From UBA2365 sp964594045 (lineage in GTDB: Bacteria; Bacteroidota; Bacteroidia; Chitinophagales; Saprospiraceae), in assembly GCA_964594045.1 (NCBI GenBank), contig CAZQKR010000006.1:62001-126000 (forward strand): DNA of 64,000 bases, written 5' to 3'. Both the position numbers and the translations under genes were made by a program. Below the pieces are notes generated by a model. It worked only from the letters and a program-made list of their open reading frames with translations, ran no database searches and was not told the origin of the DNA. Of the stretch, positions 28,001 to 37,700 are shown piece by piece (within the stretch, counting starts at the first letter, position 1; every line of letters begins with the position of its first letter).

Positions 28001-29432
28001 AATCGGTGATCAGTCAATGTTATCAAATACATCCGGAGATTTTAACACTGCTGAAGGTTATCAGTCGCTCTATTCCAATTCAACCGGCGTGTCCAATACG
28101 GCCATCGGATACAATTCTCTTTATTACAACACAGATGGAGATCATAACACCGCTGCAGGAATTAATGCATTGTATTCCAACACTACAGGGAATTATAACA
28201 CTGCTATGGGACGAGCATCCCTATATAGTAATAAGGCCAATAGCAGAAGTACAGCGATCGGTTATCAGGCTATGTATTACGCCCACAATACCACTAACGG
28301 AGATTCTACCTATAATACTGCAGTTGGTGCCGAAGCACTGAAAGGCAGTAGCCCGGCATCTTCCAATACCGGAAAATACAATACCGCGCTAGGTGATCAG
28401 GCCATGTATTCCAATTCCTCAGGAAATTACAACACCGCTGCCGGATACAGAGCTTGCTATTCAAATAGTACAGGCGATTTTAATACTGCCTATGGCCATC
28501 AGTCACTTTTTTCCAACACTTCAGGTTCAGGGAACTCCGCCAATGGCGTTAATGCCCTTTATAACAATGAAGATGGAGATGATAACACAGCAATAGGTAT
28601 AAATACACTGTATACCAATACGTCGGGATCCAACAATACAGCTACAGGAAGATCTGCGCTGTATTTAAATTCGTCGGGATATAGTAATTCTGCATTTGGA
28701 TATTATAGTTTATTTAACAACAGTTCAGGAAATAATAATACTGCCGTCGGAGACTCTTCATTATATTTCAATTCTACTGGAAAGCAAAATACTGCTGTTG
28801 GAGCAAATTCTTTGGTAAATAATACTTCGAGCAGCTACAATACTGCCCTGGGTTACCTCACAGGCCCGAATGTGACAGGATGGCACAATACAACCTGTCT
28901 GGGTATTAATGCAACGGCTACAGCAGAGAATATGGTAAGGGTGGGAAATGTTTATGTCAACTCAATCGGAGGACAGGTGGGATGGACAACCCTGAGCGAT
29001 GGCAGATTTAAGGGCGAAATTCAGGAAAATGTTCCTGGACTCAACTTTATTTCAAGACTTCGTCCGGTTACATTCCGTATAAACAGGAACGCGATCAATG
29101 ACTTTACAGGTCTTACTGAAAGAAAAAATGAACTGGCAGCCAAAGGTGAAGAACAACTTTCAGGATATCCCTTCAGCGAGATCACAACCGGTTTTATCGC
29201 ACAGGAAGTTGAACAGGCTGCAAATGAAATTAATTTTAGTTTCAGCGGTATCGATAAACCAAAAAATGAAAATGATATGTACGGTCTGCGATATGCTGAA
29301 TTTGTTGTGCCATTGGTCAAAGCTGTACAGGAACAACAGGTTATGATCGATGATCAAAAATCACAGATCATTGATCTTCAGCAACAGGTCGATCTGCTGT
29401 TGCAACGGATCGAAGCGCTGGAAAGCAAGTGA
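25071..29432 (+). CDS. Large repeat adhesin with C-terminal S74 chaperone domain
   Basis: A 1453-residue exported protein. A signal peptide (ends DIHAQ) and a short globular start are followed by pentapeptide-like helical segments (about 145-225, AIGNAEMLDNAIG). Residues about 300-1270 are degenerate YadA/Hia head-type repeats with a core of NTAxGxxALxxNTTG, about 40 copies. The C-terminal region has the S74 intramolecular chaperone signature LSDGRFKGEI, then FIAQEVEQ, and a terminal coiled coil (QQQVDLLLQRIEALESK). S74 domains assemble trimeric fibres and then cut themselves off before the Ser. The product is probably a trimeric surface fibre. Confidence 0.87.
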   Translation: MKNLCHLFFLLFALFLMFPDIHAQVGINTDGSSPDGSAMLDVKSTTKGLLIPRMTSIQKNLISSPAHGLLVFDSDTRSFWFYDANTSNWIELKPDETMTAGPGISIAGAVISNTGDINPTDDITTGTSAGGDLSGTFSNLQIASNAVSSSEISDGTVTTDDITNNTIINADIADDAIGTSEIIDNSITNAKMGDNAIGNAEMLDNAIGSNEIINNSITVSDLSFTGAATDRVLTATGASTATWQVPAVQTKLADADNDTKIQVEKSSDEDIIRMDLGGNENLVLTLGRTELKQTSYNTKIGQLYNPVFLVSGTGAGNTSLGVNSLYSNTTGDANVAIGIWAMNDNTTGYDNTAIGRSSLFYNKANSRSTAIGVYSMLYADDRTSGRSTYNTAIGYESLKGSGTPGNNTGQYNTTVGDQSMYSNTSGAYNNALGAAALYSNTTGNYNSSIGRGSLYYNTTGNDNTADGYRALYNNINGSGNAALGKEALYSNTSGNENTVAGKQALYFNKANNRSTAIGYKALYYANDTDTGTDTYNTAIGAEALRGSISPSNNTGTLNTAIGATAMFSNSNGNSNTASGAQALYTNSTGSFNTANGTSSLYSNTTGNFNFAGGFNALNLNTTGSNNTATGYQALYNNRGNSRSTAVGYQAMMNADNRVSGRSTYNTALGYEAMKGSDNPANNTGQYNTALGDGAMASNTSGGFNTASGVNALGLNKTGGGNTALGSSAMYNNKAKNYNTAVGFQALIYADSTSFEVSTYNTAVGAYALRGAFPMVNNTGYYNTAIGAMTLNGNSTGTNNVSAGYKAMYTNTTGSYNIGIGSLSLEKNTTGSSNVAVGDNSLNANTSGENNVAVGALALSKNTDGHDNLAVGNQALRENIGGSYNVAVGGMFSNTTGSNNTGVHGLNSNTTGNDNTAVGYAALATNQGNSRSTAVGYHAMYYANSASPGTSTNNTAVGAEALRGSITPSSNTGKYNTAIGDQSMLSNTSGDFNTAEGYQSLYSNSTGVSNTAIGYNSLYYNTDGDHNTAAGINALYSNTTGNYNTAMGRASLYSNKANSRSTAIGYQAMYYAHNTTNGDSTYNTAVGAEALKGSSPASSNTGKYNTALGDQAMYSNSSGNYNTAAGYRACYSNSTGDFNTAYGHQSLFSNTSGSGNSANGVNALYNNEDGDDNTAIGINTLYTNTSGSNNTATGRSALYLNSSGYSNSAFGYYSLFNNSSGNNNTAVGDSSLYFNSTGKQNTAVGANSLVNNTSSSYNTALGYLTGPNVTGWHNTTCLGINATATAENMVRVGNVYVNSIGGQVGWTTLSDGRFKGEIQENVPGLNFISRLRPVTFRINRNAINDFTGLTERKNELAAKGEEQLSGYPFSEITTGFIAQEVEQAANEINFSFSGIDKPKNENDMYGLRYAEFVVPLVKAVQEQQVMIDDQKSQIIDLQQQVDLLLQRIEALESK

Positions 29433-29587
29433 GGTTTAATCAAGTCTGATTTTTTAATTTGATCGTTTCATCAGCAGCGACAATAAAATAACGTGTTCAG
29501 GAGCAGGCCGCCCTGGATAGATTTTTTATTGTTTTGGATAATTGAACAGGTGACAATGAAATAAAAACCCGTCCTGCCAAAGCGGTA

Positions 29588-29633
29588 GAGAGTATAAAAT
29601 ATTCTGTGTTTACACAAAATATTTTATACTCTC
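29588..29633. terminator. Perfect hairpin after the S74 gene
   Basis: Arms of 16 bp (29588-29603 and 29618-29633) match perfectly. Between them TGTG and CACA pair across a TTTA loop, leaving one C-A mismatch. No strong T run follows, so it may act as a bidirectional terminator or be a mobile-element scar. Confidence 0.55.
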
Positions 29634-29736
29634 TCAATGGAGAAATATAATTATTACTTCCTACACTTCGACAAACTTCTGTTCATCATGATTTCAATTG
29701 CCATAGTCCTTTTAAAATAAAGATGACTAATGTCAA

Positions 29737-30013
29737 TTATTTATTCCCCTTAGCCCGGTTATGCGTCCTGCACAACATCTGGCAGTTATGCGGCTCGGAA
29801 GTGCCGCCTTTGCTCCAGGTAGTGACATGATCTGCATCCATCTCTGCCAGCGACCAGATCTTGTTTTTATTGGCATCGTGCCCGATTGCACAGAGCGGAT
29901 AATTGGATATACCGGAAACTTTAGCTGATGCAGCTTGTGTGTAGTAAACTGACTTTTTCGTATCGCCATCGAATCTAAACGTATCAAATCGTATCGCTTT
30001 GTGCTTGCAGATT
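29737..30013 (-). pseudogene. C-terminal fragment of an HNH endonuclease (DUF262-type)
   Basis: About 92 codons are open upstream of a TAA at 29737, ending at an in-frame TGA at about 30014. The fragment carries RFDGDTKKSVYY, YPLCAIG, EMDADHVTTWSKGG and HNCQMLCRTHNRAKGNK. This is the HNH zinc/His-Asn signature of the C-terminal domain of GmrSD/DUF262 restriction-type proteins. The first Cys of the usual CxxC pair is absent (PLCAIG), and the N-terminal part is lost. A different frame at 29733-29987 is a shadow. Confidence 0.6.
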
Positions 30014-30117
30014 CAAATCAGAATTAGTGATATAATTATTAAAAAGTTAAGCGAAAATCACCCAAAATCTGCGGGAAATTCTCATCACACCCTAGTCTAT
30101 TTTCAAATTTTCAAATC

Positions 30118-30261
30118 TTGAGTCTGCTCCGAAAAGTCCAATTTGTTGGTTTTCAATCGTTTTTTGCCCCAACCCCTAAAGGGAAACGATTGAAAATCAA
30201 CAAATTAAAAGTCCCCTTTAAAGGGGATTTAGGGGGTAAAGACTTTTCGGAGAAGACTCAA
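30118..30261 (+). mobile_element. 144-bp palindromic MITE-like element, copy 1
   Basis: The ends are 21-bp terminal inverted repeats (TTGAGTCTGCTCCGAAAAGTC with one mismatch). An inner palindrome pairs TTTGTTG, TTTTCAATCGTTT with AAACGATTGAAAA, CAACAAA. The same 144-bp sequence recurs at 58090-58233 in the opposite orientation with a few differences. It encodes nothing. Confidence 0.8.
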
Positions 30262-30535
30262 TGTTGAATTTGACGAGATTATTTTTACATTAGTTTTTTA
30301 TTTAATTTGTACAGTATTAATTATGATAGTATTGTATAGAATTATTTTTTTATTTTATAGACCCCAATAATTTTTTAATTTATGCATGTAGAAATCGTGC
30401 AGATATTTGAGGCAATTTAAGGAAAAGAATAATCCCAAAATTTATTTAAATTTTTTTTGAAGCAGGTCATGTATTTTCTTTTATGGACAAATAATTTTTT
30501 GTTCTGAATTTATTATTCAATTAAAAACTGACCTG
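30262..30535. other. Leader region of the giant HYR gene
   Basis: AT-rich sequence without a gene; it must contain the promoter of the giant surface protein. I see no clear TAnnTTTG with a partner. Confidence 0.4.
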
Positions 30536-31741
30536 ATGAAAAACCTCTCCGTTAAAGCGAGTTTCCAAAGCTTTGTTAGCACCCTTTTATTGATTTTCGG
30601 CCTTATTTTTGGTTTGGCTCAACAAGATCTGAATGCGCAAACCATGTCAGGTGTCAATCCTGCCTTTTACAATGAGGGTTCGGCTCCTGTAGTACTATAT
30701 CCGGGATTTACATTTACCGGTGGAAGTAATTATGGCGGCGGGTATATGTTGTTTGACATTGCCAATGGAGATGCACAGGACCAGCTTTCCATTTTTAACG
30801 ATCCCAATCCTAATGCACTGAATGCCATTTCGGTGGTCGGTTCCGGGGTATATTTAGGCAATGGCACGGGAACCGATATCATTGGTTCGATCGATCCTGT
30901 GCTGAATGGTCAAAACGGACAGGATCTCAGGATCAATTTCACATCCAATTTTCAGAATGCAGGCTTCGAAAGCGGTCTGGCTGGTTGGACTGTTGTGAAT
31001 CAAAATGTTAACCTCGGAGTTACCAATATTGGGGGGTTTATTACACCCGAAACAGGTACCTATCCGGTCAATGCAGGAAACGATGACGTTCCGGGTTCTA
31101 TGACCTACGGCAGCGGGGTTACCACTGCACAGGCTTCACAAGGCAGTTACTCTCTTCAAATTTGGAATGATGGTGTTTCTGGGCCATGCGATGTGGTTCA
31201 CGGAGGTTATGCCATGAGCAACCCTTTTCAGGCCAATGGTGGGGATATACTTTATTTCGACTGGAGGGCTATCGGTGGTGGAGATGCTTATGATGTTTTT
31301 GGTTACCTGTTGAATACCACTACTGGAGCAACAACCATAACTCTTGATCAAACAGGCGGTTTTACTACTCCCTGGACTACCGGAAGCGTTACTGTTCCAA
31401 GTAACGGTACTTATCGATTTGTTTTTGTTTCAGGAACTTATGACGCATCTTGTGGAACAGTACTTGGCGCATCTTTATATATCGATAATTTTATTGTTGC
31501 CAATAGCCTGGTCAATCCTTCCATCATTCAAATTCTTGGCCAGCATATAACCTATGCCAATACATGCGGTACATCTGATGCAACCAGAAATATCACAGTC
31601 AGTGTAGTCAATGCTTCCAGTGTTACTACTTCTGCAAACTCTACAATTGCGTTAGCGACCTTTGAACCAGTTATCAGTTGTCCCTCAAATATTAACGTGA
31701 ACAGTCCGGCAGGTCAGTGCAGTGCTGCTTGTTACTTTTAG
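30536..31741 (+). CDS. N-terminal part of giant HYR surface protein (frameshifted)
   Basis: 401 codons starting with a signal peptide (ends DLNAQ). Residues about 140-330 resemble a carbohydrate-binding beta sandwich (NAGFESGLAGW, YSLQIWNDGVSG, GGDILYFDWRAI, TYRFVFVSG). The end enters the first HYR repeat (VISCPSNINVNSPAGQCSA), then stops at a TAG at 31739-31741. The HYR repeat carries on in the next frame from about 31730 (VTFSATATDNC). The two frames were evidently one gene, and this part supplies the export signal for the whole protein. A single-base indel, real or from assembly, explains the split. Confidence 0.85.
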   Translation: MKNLSVKASFQSFVSTLLLIFGLIFGLAQQDLNAQTMSGVNPAFYNEGSAPVVLYPGFTFTGGSNYGGGYMLFDIANGDAQDQLSIFNDPNPNALNAISVVGSGVYLGNGTGTDIIGSIDPVLNGQNGQDLRINFTSNFQNAGFESGLAGWTVVNQNVNLGVTNIGGFITPETGTYPVNAGNDDVPGSMTYGSGVTTAQASQGSYSLQIWNDGVSGPCDVVHGGYAMSNPFQANGGDILYFDWRAIGGGDAYDVFGYLLNTTTGATTITLDQTGGFTTPWTTGSVTVPSNGTYRFVFVSGTYDASCGTVLGASLYIDNFIVANSLVNPSIIQILGQHITYANTCGTSDATRNITVSVVNASSVTTSANSTIALATFEPVISCPSNINVNSPAGQCSAACYF

Positions 31742-34700
31742 TGCAACGGCCACTGACAACTGTCTGTCAGGGATAGCATATAGCTTGCCATCGGGTAGTA
31801 CTTTCCCTGTTGGTATGACCACGGTCACTGCAACTGCTACAGATACGTATGGTAATCTGGATGTTTGCACGTTTAATGTCACTGTACAGGATGTAACCCC
31901 ACCGGTGATAAATTGTCCGACGGGTTATACCGTCGATGTGTTTACCAACGACTGTGTGACCAGTGTATTCTGGGCTGTTCCAACAGCCACGGATAACTGC
32001 GGATTTGTCACAATTACCCAAACCAGCGGTATTGCGCAGGGAAGCATCCAGGCTCCCGGTGTATATCCGGTAACTTATGTGGCATCAGACGGTGCTACAC
32101 CACCGAATACTTCGGCCCCCTGTTCGTTCAATATCAATGTGATCGATACGGAAAATCCGGTGATCATCAATTGCCCCTACAACGATCAGGAGATTTCGGT
32201 CGATGCAAATTGCCAGGCAGCATTGCCCAATTATGCTGCCACCATGCAGGCATCTGATAACTGCGGATACACATGGTCTCAAACTCCTGCTGCCGGTACA
32301 TTATACAATGCCGGTGCTGTAGTTGCTGTCACAGTAACTGCAACAGATGCAGCGGGCAACTTAAGTACCTGTAGTTTTAATGTGAACGTGATTGATGAAA
32401 TTGATCCGGTCCTTGCATGTCCTGGAGATATAGCGGATACAAACGATCCCGGGGTATGTGGAGCTGTGGTCACTTATAATTTACCTGTGATTACGGATAA
32501 CTGCATAACCTGCACGGCACCTACATCATTGCCTAATTTCACATTTGTCGGAGTATTGTTGGGTCATACTTATTTCAGGTCCAATTATACCGATACATGG
32601 ACCAATGCACAGGCATATGCAGTATCTCAGGGTGCACATTTGGCTACCATTACCAGTGCTGCCGAGAATACACTGGTAGTAGGCAATGGAGCCCGCGCCT
32701 GGATAGGACTTACTGATCAGGTAACTGAAGGAGTCTGGCAATGGGTGACAGGAGAACCTTTGGTTTATACTGCCTGGGCTCCGGGAGAACCTAATAATTC
32801 AGGTAATGAAGATTATGCCATTACAAACTGGAGTGCTCCAGGTAATTGGAATGATCTTCCAAATCAGTCACATCCTTTCATTATTGAATTTGATTGTGCT
32901 GCAGCGGTTCCTACCCAAACAGCGGGATTGCCTTCCGGTTTGACATTCCCGGTTGGAACAACCACCAATACCTTTACCTATACGGATTTGGGAGGAAACA
33001 CAGCTGAATGCAGCTTTGATGTAATAATAACAGATTCTGAATTGCCGGTGATCAGTTGTGCCGGGTTGAGTGCTACAAGGACTACATCAGCCGGGGGAAC
33101 GGGAGAATGCTATGGCGAGTATGCCTGGTCACATCCTGTTCCAACTGATAATTGCGGAATCGCACAATATCACTTCACTTATACCAATCCGGATGGAACC
33201 ATTGATGGTCCTTTTGATGCTATTCAGATAGCCAACGGAACAATGCAGGCAGCTGCCAATCATAATTTTGCGATCGGACTTACAACAGTTACATATTTTG
33301 TGGAAGATATTCATGGCAATACCAACACATGTTCATTCACTGTCACTGTTACCGATAATGAAGTACCGGTGTTTGAAAATTGTCCACCGGCCGGATATAC
33401 AGTCGATGTATTTACCAATGATTGTATTACGGATATTATGTGGAATATCCCTACGGCGACAGATAATTGCAACGTAACAGTTACACAAACAGGTGGAGTT
33501 CCTTACGGTAGTCAGCAGGCACCCGGCACATATACTATTGTTTATACAGCATCTGACAATGCTATTCCGGTTAATACTGCAACATGCAGCTTTACCATTG
33601 AAATTTCGGATACTGAAAATCCTATCATCCAGAATTGTCCATATAACAATCAGGAGATCTTTGTTGATGCCGATTGCGAAGCATTATTACCTGACTATAC
33701 CACGACCATCAATGCATTTGATAATTGTGGTACATATACTACTACTCAGTTTCCTTTGCCCGGAGCCGGACCTTATGCAGCCGGGGATGTTGTTCCGGTA
33801 ACCATTACGGTCACGGACGGAAATGGTAATTCGAGCACCTGTGCTTTCGATGTGGTTGTATTGGATGATATTGATCCGGTGATCACTTGTCCGGCTGATA
33901 TTACACAAAATAATGATCCGGGCTTATGTGGCGCTGTGGTGACATTTGCAGATCCGGTCATTTCAGATAATTGTCCTTTAAGTGGAGGCGGAGCGCCGAT
34001 TATTGAGACATTTGGATTTACTAATGGAGTCCAAACATTCACAGTGCCACCAGGAGTTACAGAAATTACGATAAATGCGCTTGGTGCACAAGGAGGAGGA
34101 TTAAATGGTGGCGGAGGACTTGGAGCTCAGATCGTTGGTACATTTAATGTCACTCCTGGAGATATACTGGAAGTGATTGTAGGAGAAATGGGTCAATTAC
34201 AAGTGGGTGGATCTAATCTCAATAGTTCAGGTGGTGGCGGAGGATCTTTCGTTTATAATCAATCTGGACCAACATTACTGGTAGCTGCCGGTGGTGGGGG
34301 TGGAAAGTGTAATTATAACAATACACTGCATCCAGAAGCAGATGGACAATCTGGACTTAATGGTGGAAATCCTAGTATAACAGGAGGTTTTACACCTGGA
34401 ACACCTGGTGTTGGAGGCAATGGTGGTACTAGTGGTATCGTACTAGGAAGACCTTCAAGTGGCGGCGGAACGGGGTGGCTTACCTCAGGAACAACTGCTC
34501 CTTTTGCAGGAAGTGGATACCCGACATGGTCAGGTGGGCAAGGGCAGAGTGCTGGTGGTGGTGGTGGAACTGGCGGTCGTGGCGGATTTGGCGGCGGCGG
34601 CGGCGGTGGAAATGACTTCGGCGGCGGCGGCGGCGGTGGAGGTTATTCCGGCGGTGGAGGAGGAGATGATCCAGAGCATGGTGGTGGTGGAGGCTCCTTT

Positions 34701-37700
34701 AATGGAGGTTTAAGCCAGACAAATTCAAGTGGTATTAATATGGGTGATGGATTGGTAACCATTACGTATAGTTTAGGTGCTAGTATTGTACAGGTTGCAG
34801 GACTGAGTAATGGTTCTATTTTCCCCGTGGGAACGACCACAAATACTTTTGTATTAACAGATAATTTTGGAAATTCAGATATTTGTAGTTTTGATGTCAC
34901 AGTCACAGATACAGAAATACCGGTAGTTGACTGTTCTGGTTTATCAACTACTATTACAACAAGTGCTGGTGGAACTGGTGATTGCGAAGGTCAATACACC
35001 TGGACTATACCTACTCCAAGTGATAATTGTGGTGTCAACAATTATAAAGTAACTTATACAAATCCAGATGGATCCATTGATGGTCCTTATGAAGCATACA
35101 TCTATTCACCTGGGAATCCATCTAATGGAACATCTGTAGCTACAAGGAATTTTGATTTAGGAGTTACGACTGTAACATATTACGCAGAAGACGCTGCAGG
35201 AAATACAAGTTCATGTTACTTTACGGTTACTGTTACAGATAACGAAGCACCCGGGTTTGTAAATTGTCCTGCAGGTCAGACGTTCACAATAGGTGCTGAT
35301 GCGAATTGTGAAACAGGCGTGATATGGAGTATTCCGGTAGCATCGGATAATTGCGGAGTGATCAGTGTGCAAGAGACATCAGCGGGAGGTTCTTATTTTG
35401 GTGATGAATTGAGTCCGGGTACATACAATATACAATATACAGCCAGTGACGGAGCATTGCCTCCGAATACTGCGACATGCAATTTTACTATTGAAGTAGT
35501 TGATGATAATGATCCATACCTGGTTTGTCAGACGGACAGGACATTTGATACGGAAACCGGAGTATGCAACTGGGTATCTGCAATAAATGAATTGAACCCA
35601 TTGCTGGTGCGGGATAATTGTCCTGGTGATGTACTTGAATACGCAATCGCTTTTGCAGATGGAACAAATACCAGTGGTTTGGGAAATGTACCAGGAGGCA
35701 CAGTATTTCCTATTGGTTTGAATACTATCTCATATACACTTACAGATGCTTCGAATAATGAAGTAATTTGCAGTTTTACGGTAACGGTGGAAGACAATCA
35801 AATCCCTGTTATCTTGGTTGCTCCTCCATCTCCTGTTGGGATCAGCCAGCTCGGACGTACATCTGTTTACTCCAATGTAAATGTGAATGGAACAGGTGAC
35901 AACATTGCTTATGTCGCTCCGGGTTCAACATTTACCCTAAGTTTTAACAGAACGACAACGCGTGACCCAGATTGCGGAGGATGCTGTGGTTGTATTACTC
36001 AACACTATATTGGTGTTGCGGGAGGTGGTACAAATTGTCTGTTCAGCTCAACGGGCAACTCTTCTGGCGCTTTTTCAGGAAGCTTTACAGCTCCTGTACT
36101 TCCGGGAGTATATTATATTACACAAACAGCCACTTGGTGGTTCTCATGCAATCAATTTGGCAACCCGGTCGCAAACAATGACCCTGCACTTGCAATTGGA
36201 GTCGTTATTGTTGGTGATGGAAGCGGAACTGAGTGCAGGGACGACATTACCGTAAATAATGACGTCGACGAGTGTGGAGCAGTAGTAGATTATGGAGTTT
36301 TCGAAGTATTGGATAACTGTCCAGGCGCTACCCTGGTACAAACAGAGGGCTTTCCAAACGGAGCACTTTTCCCGGTAGGTACTACTGTCAATACTTTTGT
36401 GGTGGTTGATGCAGCAGGGAATTCGAACACCTGTTCCTTCTCAGTAACTGTAAATGACAACACAGCACCAACAATAACATGTCCTCCGGGCTCACCTTTT
36501 GTAGTGGATAATACGGCAGGACTCTGTGGGTACACAGCGGGTGCTGAATTTGATGCCACTGCGAACGACAATTGTGCCGTAGTGAGCTTAACGCATAACT
36601 TCGGTGCATGGGGGAATCCGAATAGCCTGAATGGAGCTTTCTTCCCTGTTGGAGTTACCACGGTAGTTTGGACTGCGTTGGATGAAGCAGGAAATAGTAC
36701 TGCATGCAGCATTGAAATCGAAGTAGAGGACATTGAAGCACCCGAGTTTGTAACTTGCCCTCCTGATGGATATGATGTGGATGTGTTTACAAATGATTGT
36801 GTTACGAATATATATTGGGTAATACCAACTGCTACGGATAACTGTAGTGTGACGGTTGTACAAACCGAAGGTCCGGCTTATGGATCAACTGTAGGACCTG
36901 GCTCATATTATATAGAATATGTGGCTACGGACGGAGCAGGATTGACAGATACCTGTTCCTTCACGATCAATGTGATTGACACCGAAAATCCGGTAATCAT
37001 CAATTGTCCCTACAACGATCAGGAGATCTTTGTGGATGCAGATTGTGAAGCAGTTTTGCCAGATTATGCAGCGACTTTACAGGCTACGGATAACTGCGGA
37101 TACACTTGGTCGCAGACACCGCTTCCGGGAACTATCTTTACAGCTGGAGATGTTGTGGTGGTCACGGTAACTGCGACAGACGATGCCGGCAATTCAACTG
37201 ATTGTACATTCAATGTAAATGTGTTAGATGATATAGATCCGGTGATCACCTGTCCTGAAAATTTATCGGTAAATAATGATCCGGGAGTTTGTGGAGCAGT
37301 AGTGGAATATGAAGTTTTATTTGCAGATAATTGTACATTAACGAATATAGGAGGAATTCTAAATGTTTTATATGTTGCCAATTATGATAATATTGAACCG
37401 GCAAATGTATTGGCATCAGATGGGCACAATGTTACCACAGTATTAAATGAAGTTGCTAATGGTTTTCCTGCATTGTTAGGAGATTTGTCCACCTATGACT
37501 TGATTGTTTGGGATGCCAGATGGGCCTGGGATGCTCCAAATGAAGTATTTACGAATTTAGAAACCTGGGTGCAGAACGGAGGAAATATTTTGGTGACCGG
37601 ATATGATGTGATCTTTGCTCCGGGTATTATTAACTTCCTCGGTGGAACCTCAGGATCAGATTTTGGTGGAAATAATAATTTAACAATCCTGGGACCAGGA

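Noticed and set aside
29733..29987. 84-codon minus-strand gene
   Set aside because: The neighbouring frame over the same DNA gives a clear HNH motif, so this one is a shadow.
31722..31730. True start of the giant HYR protein at 31722
   Set aside because: The position is inside an HYR repeat already begun in the other frame, and the product would lack a signal peptide.
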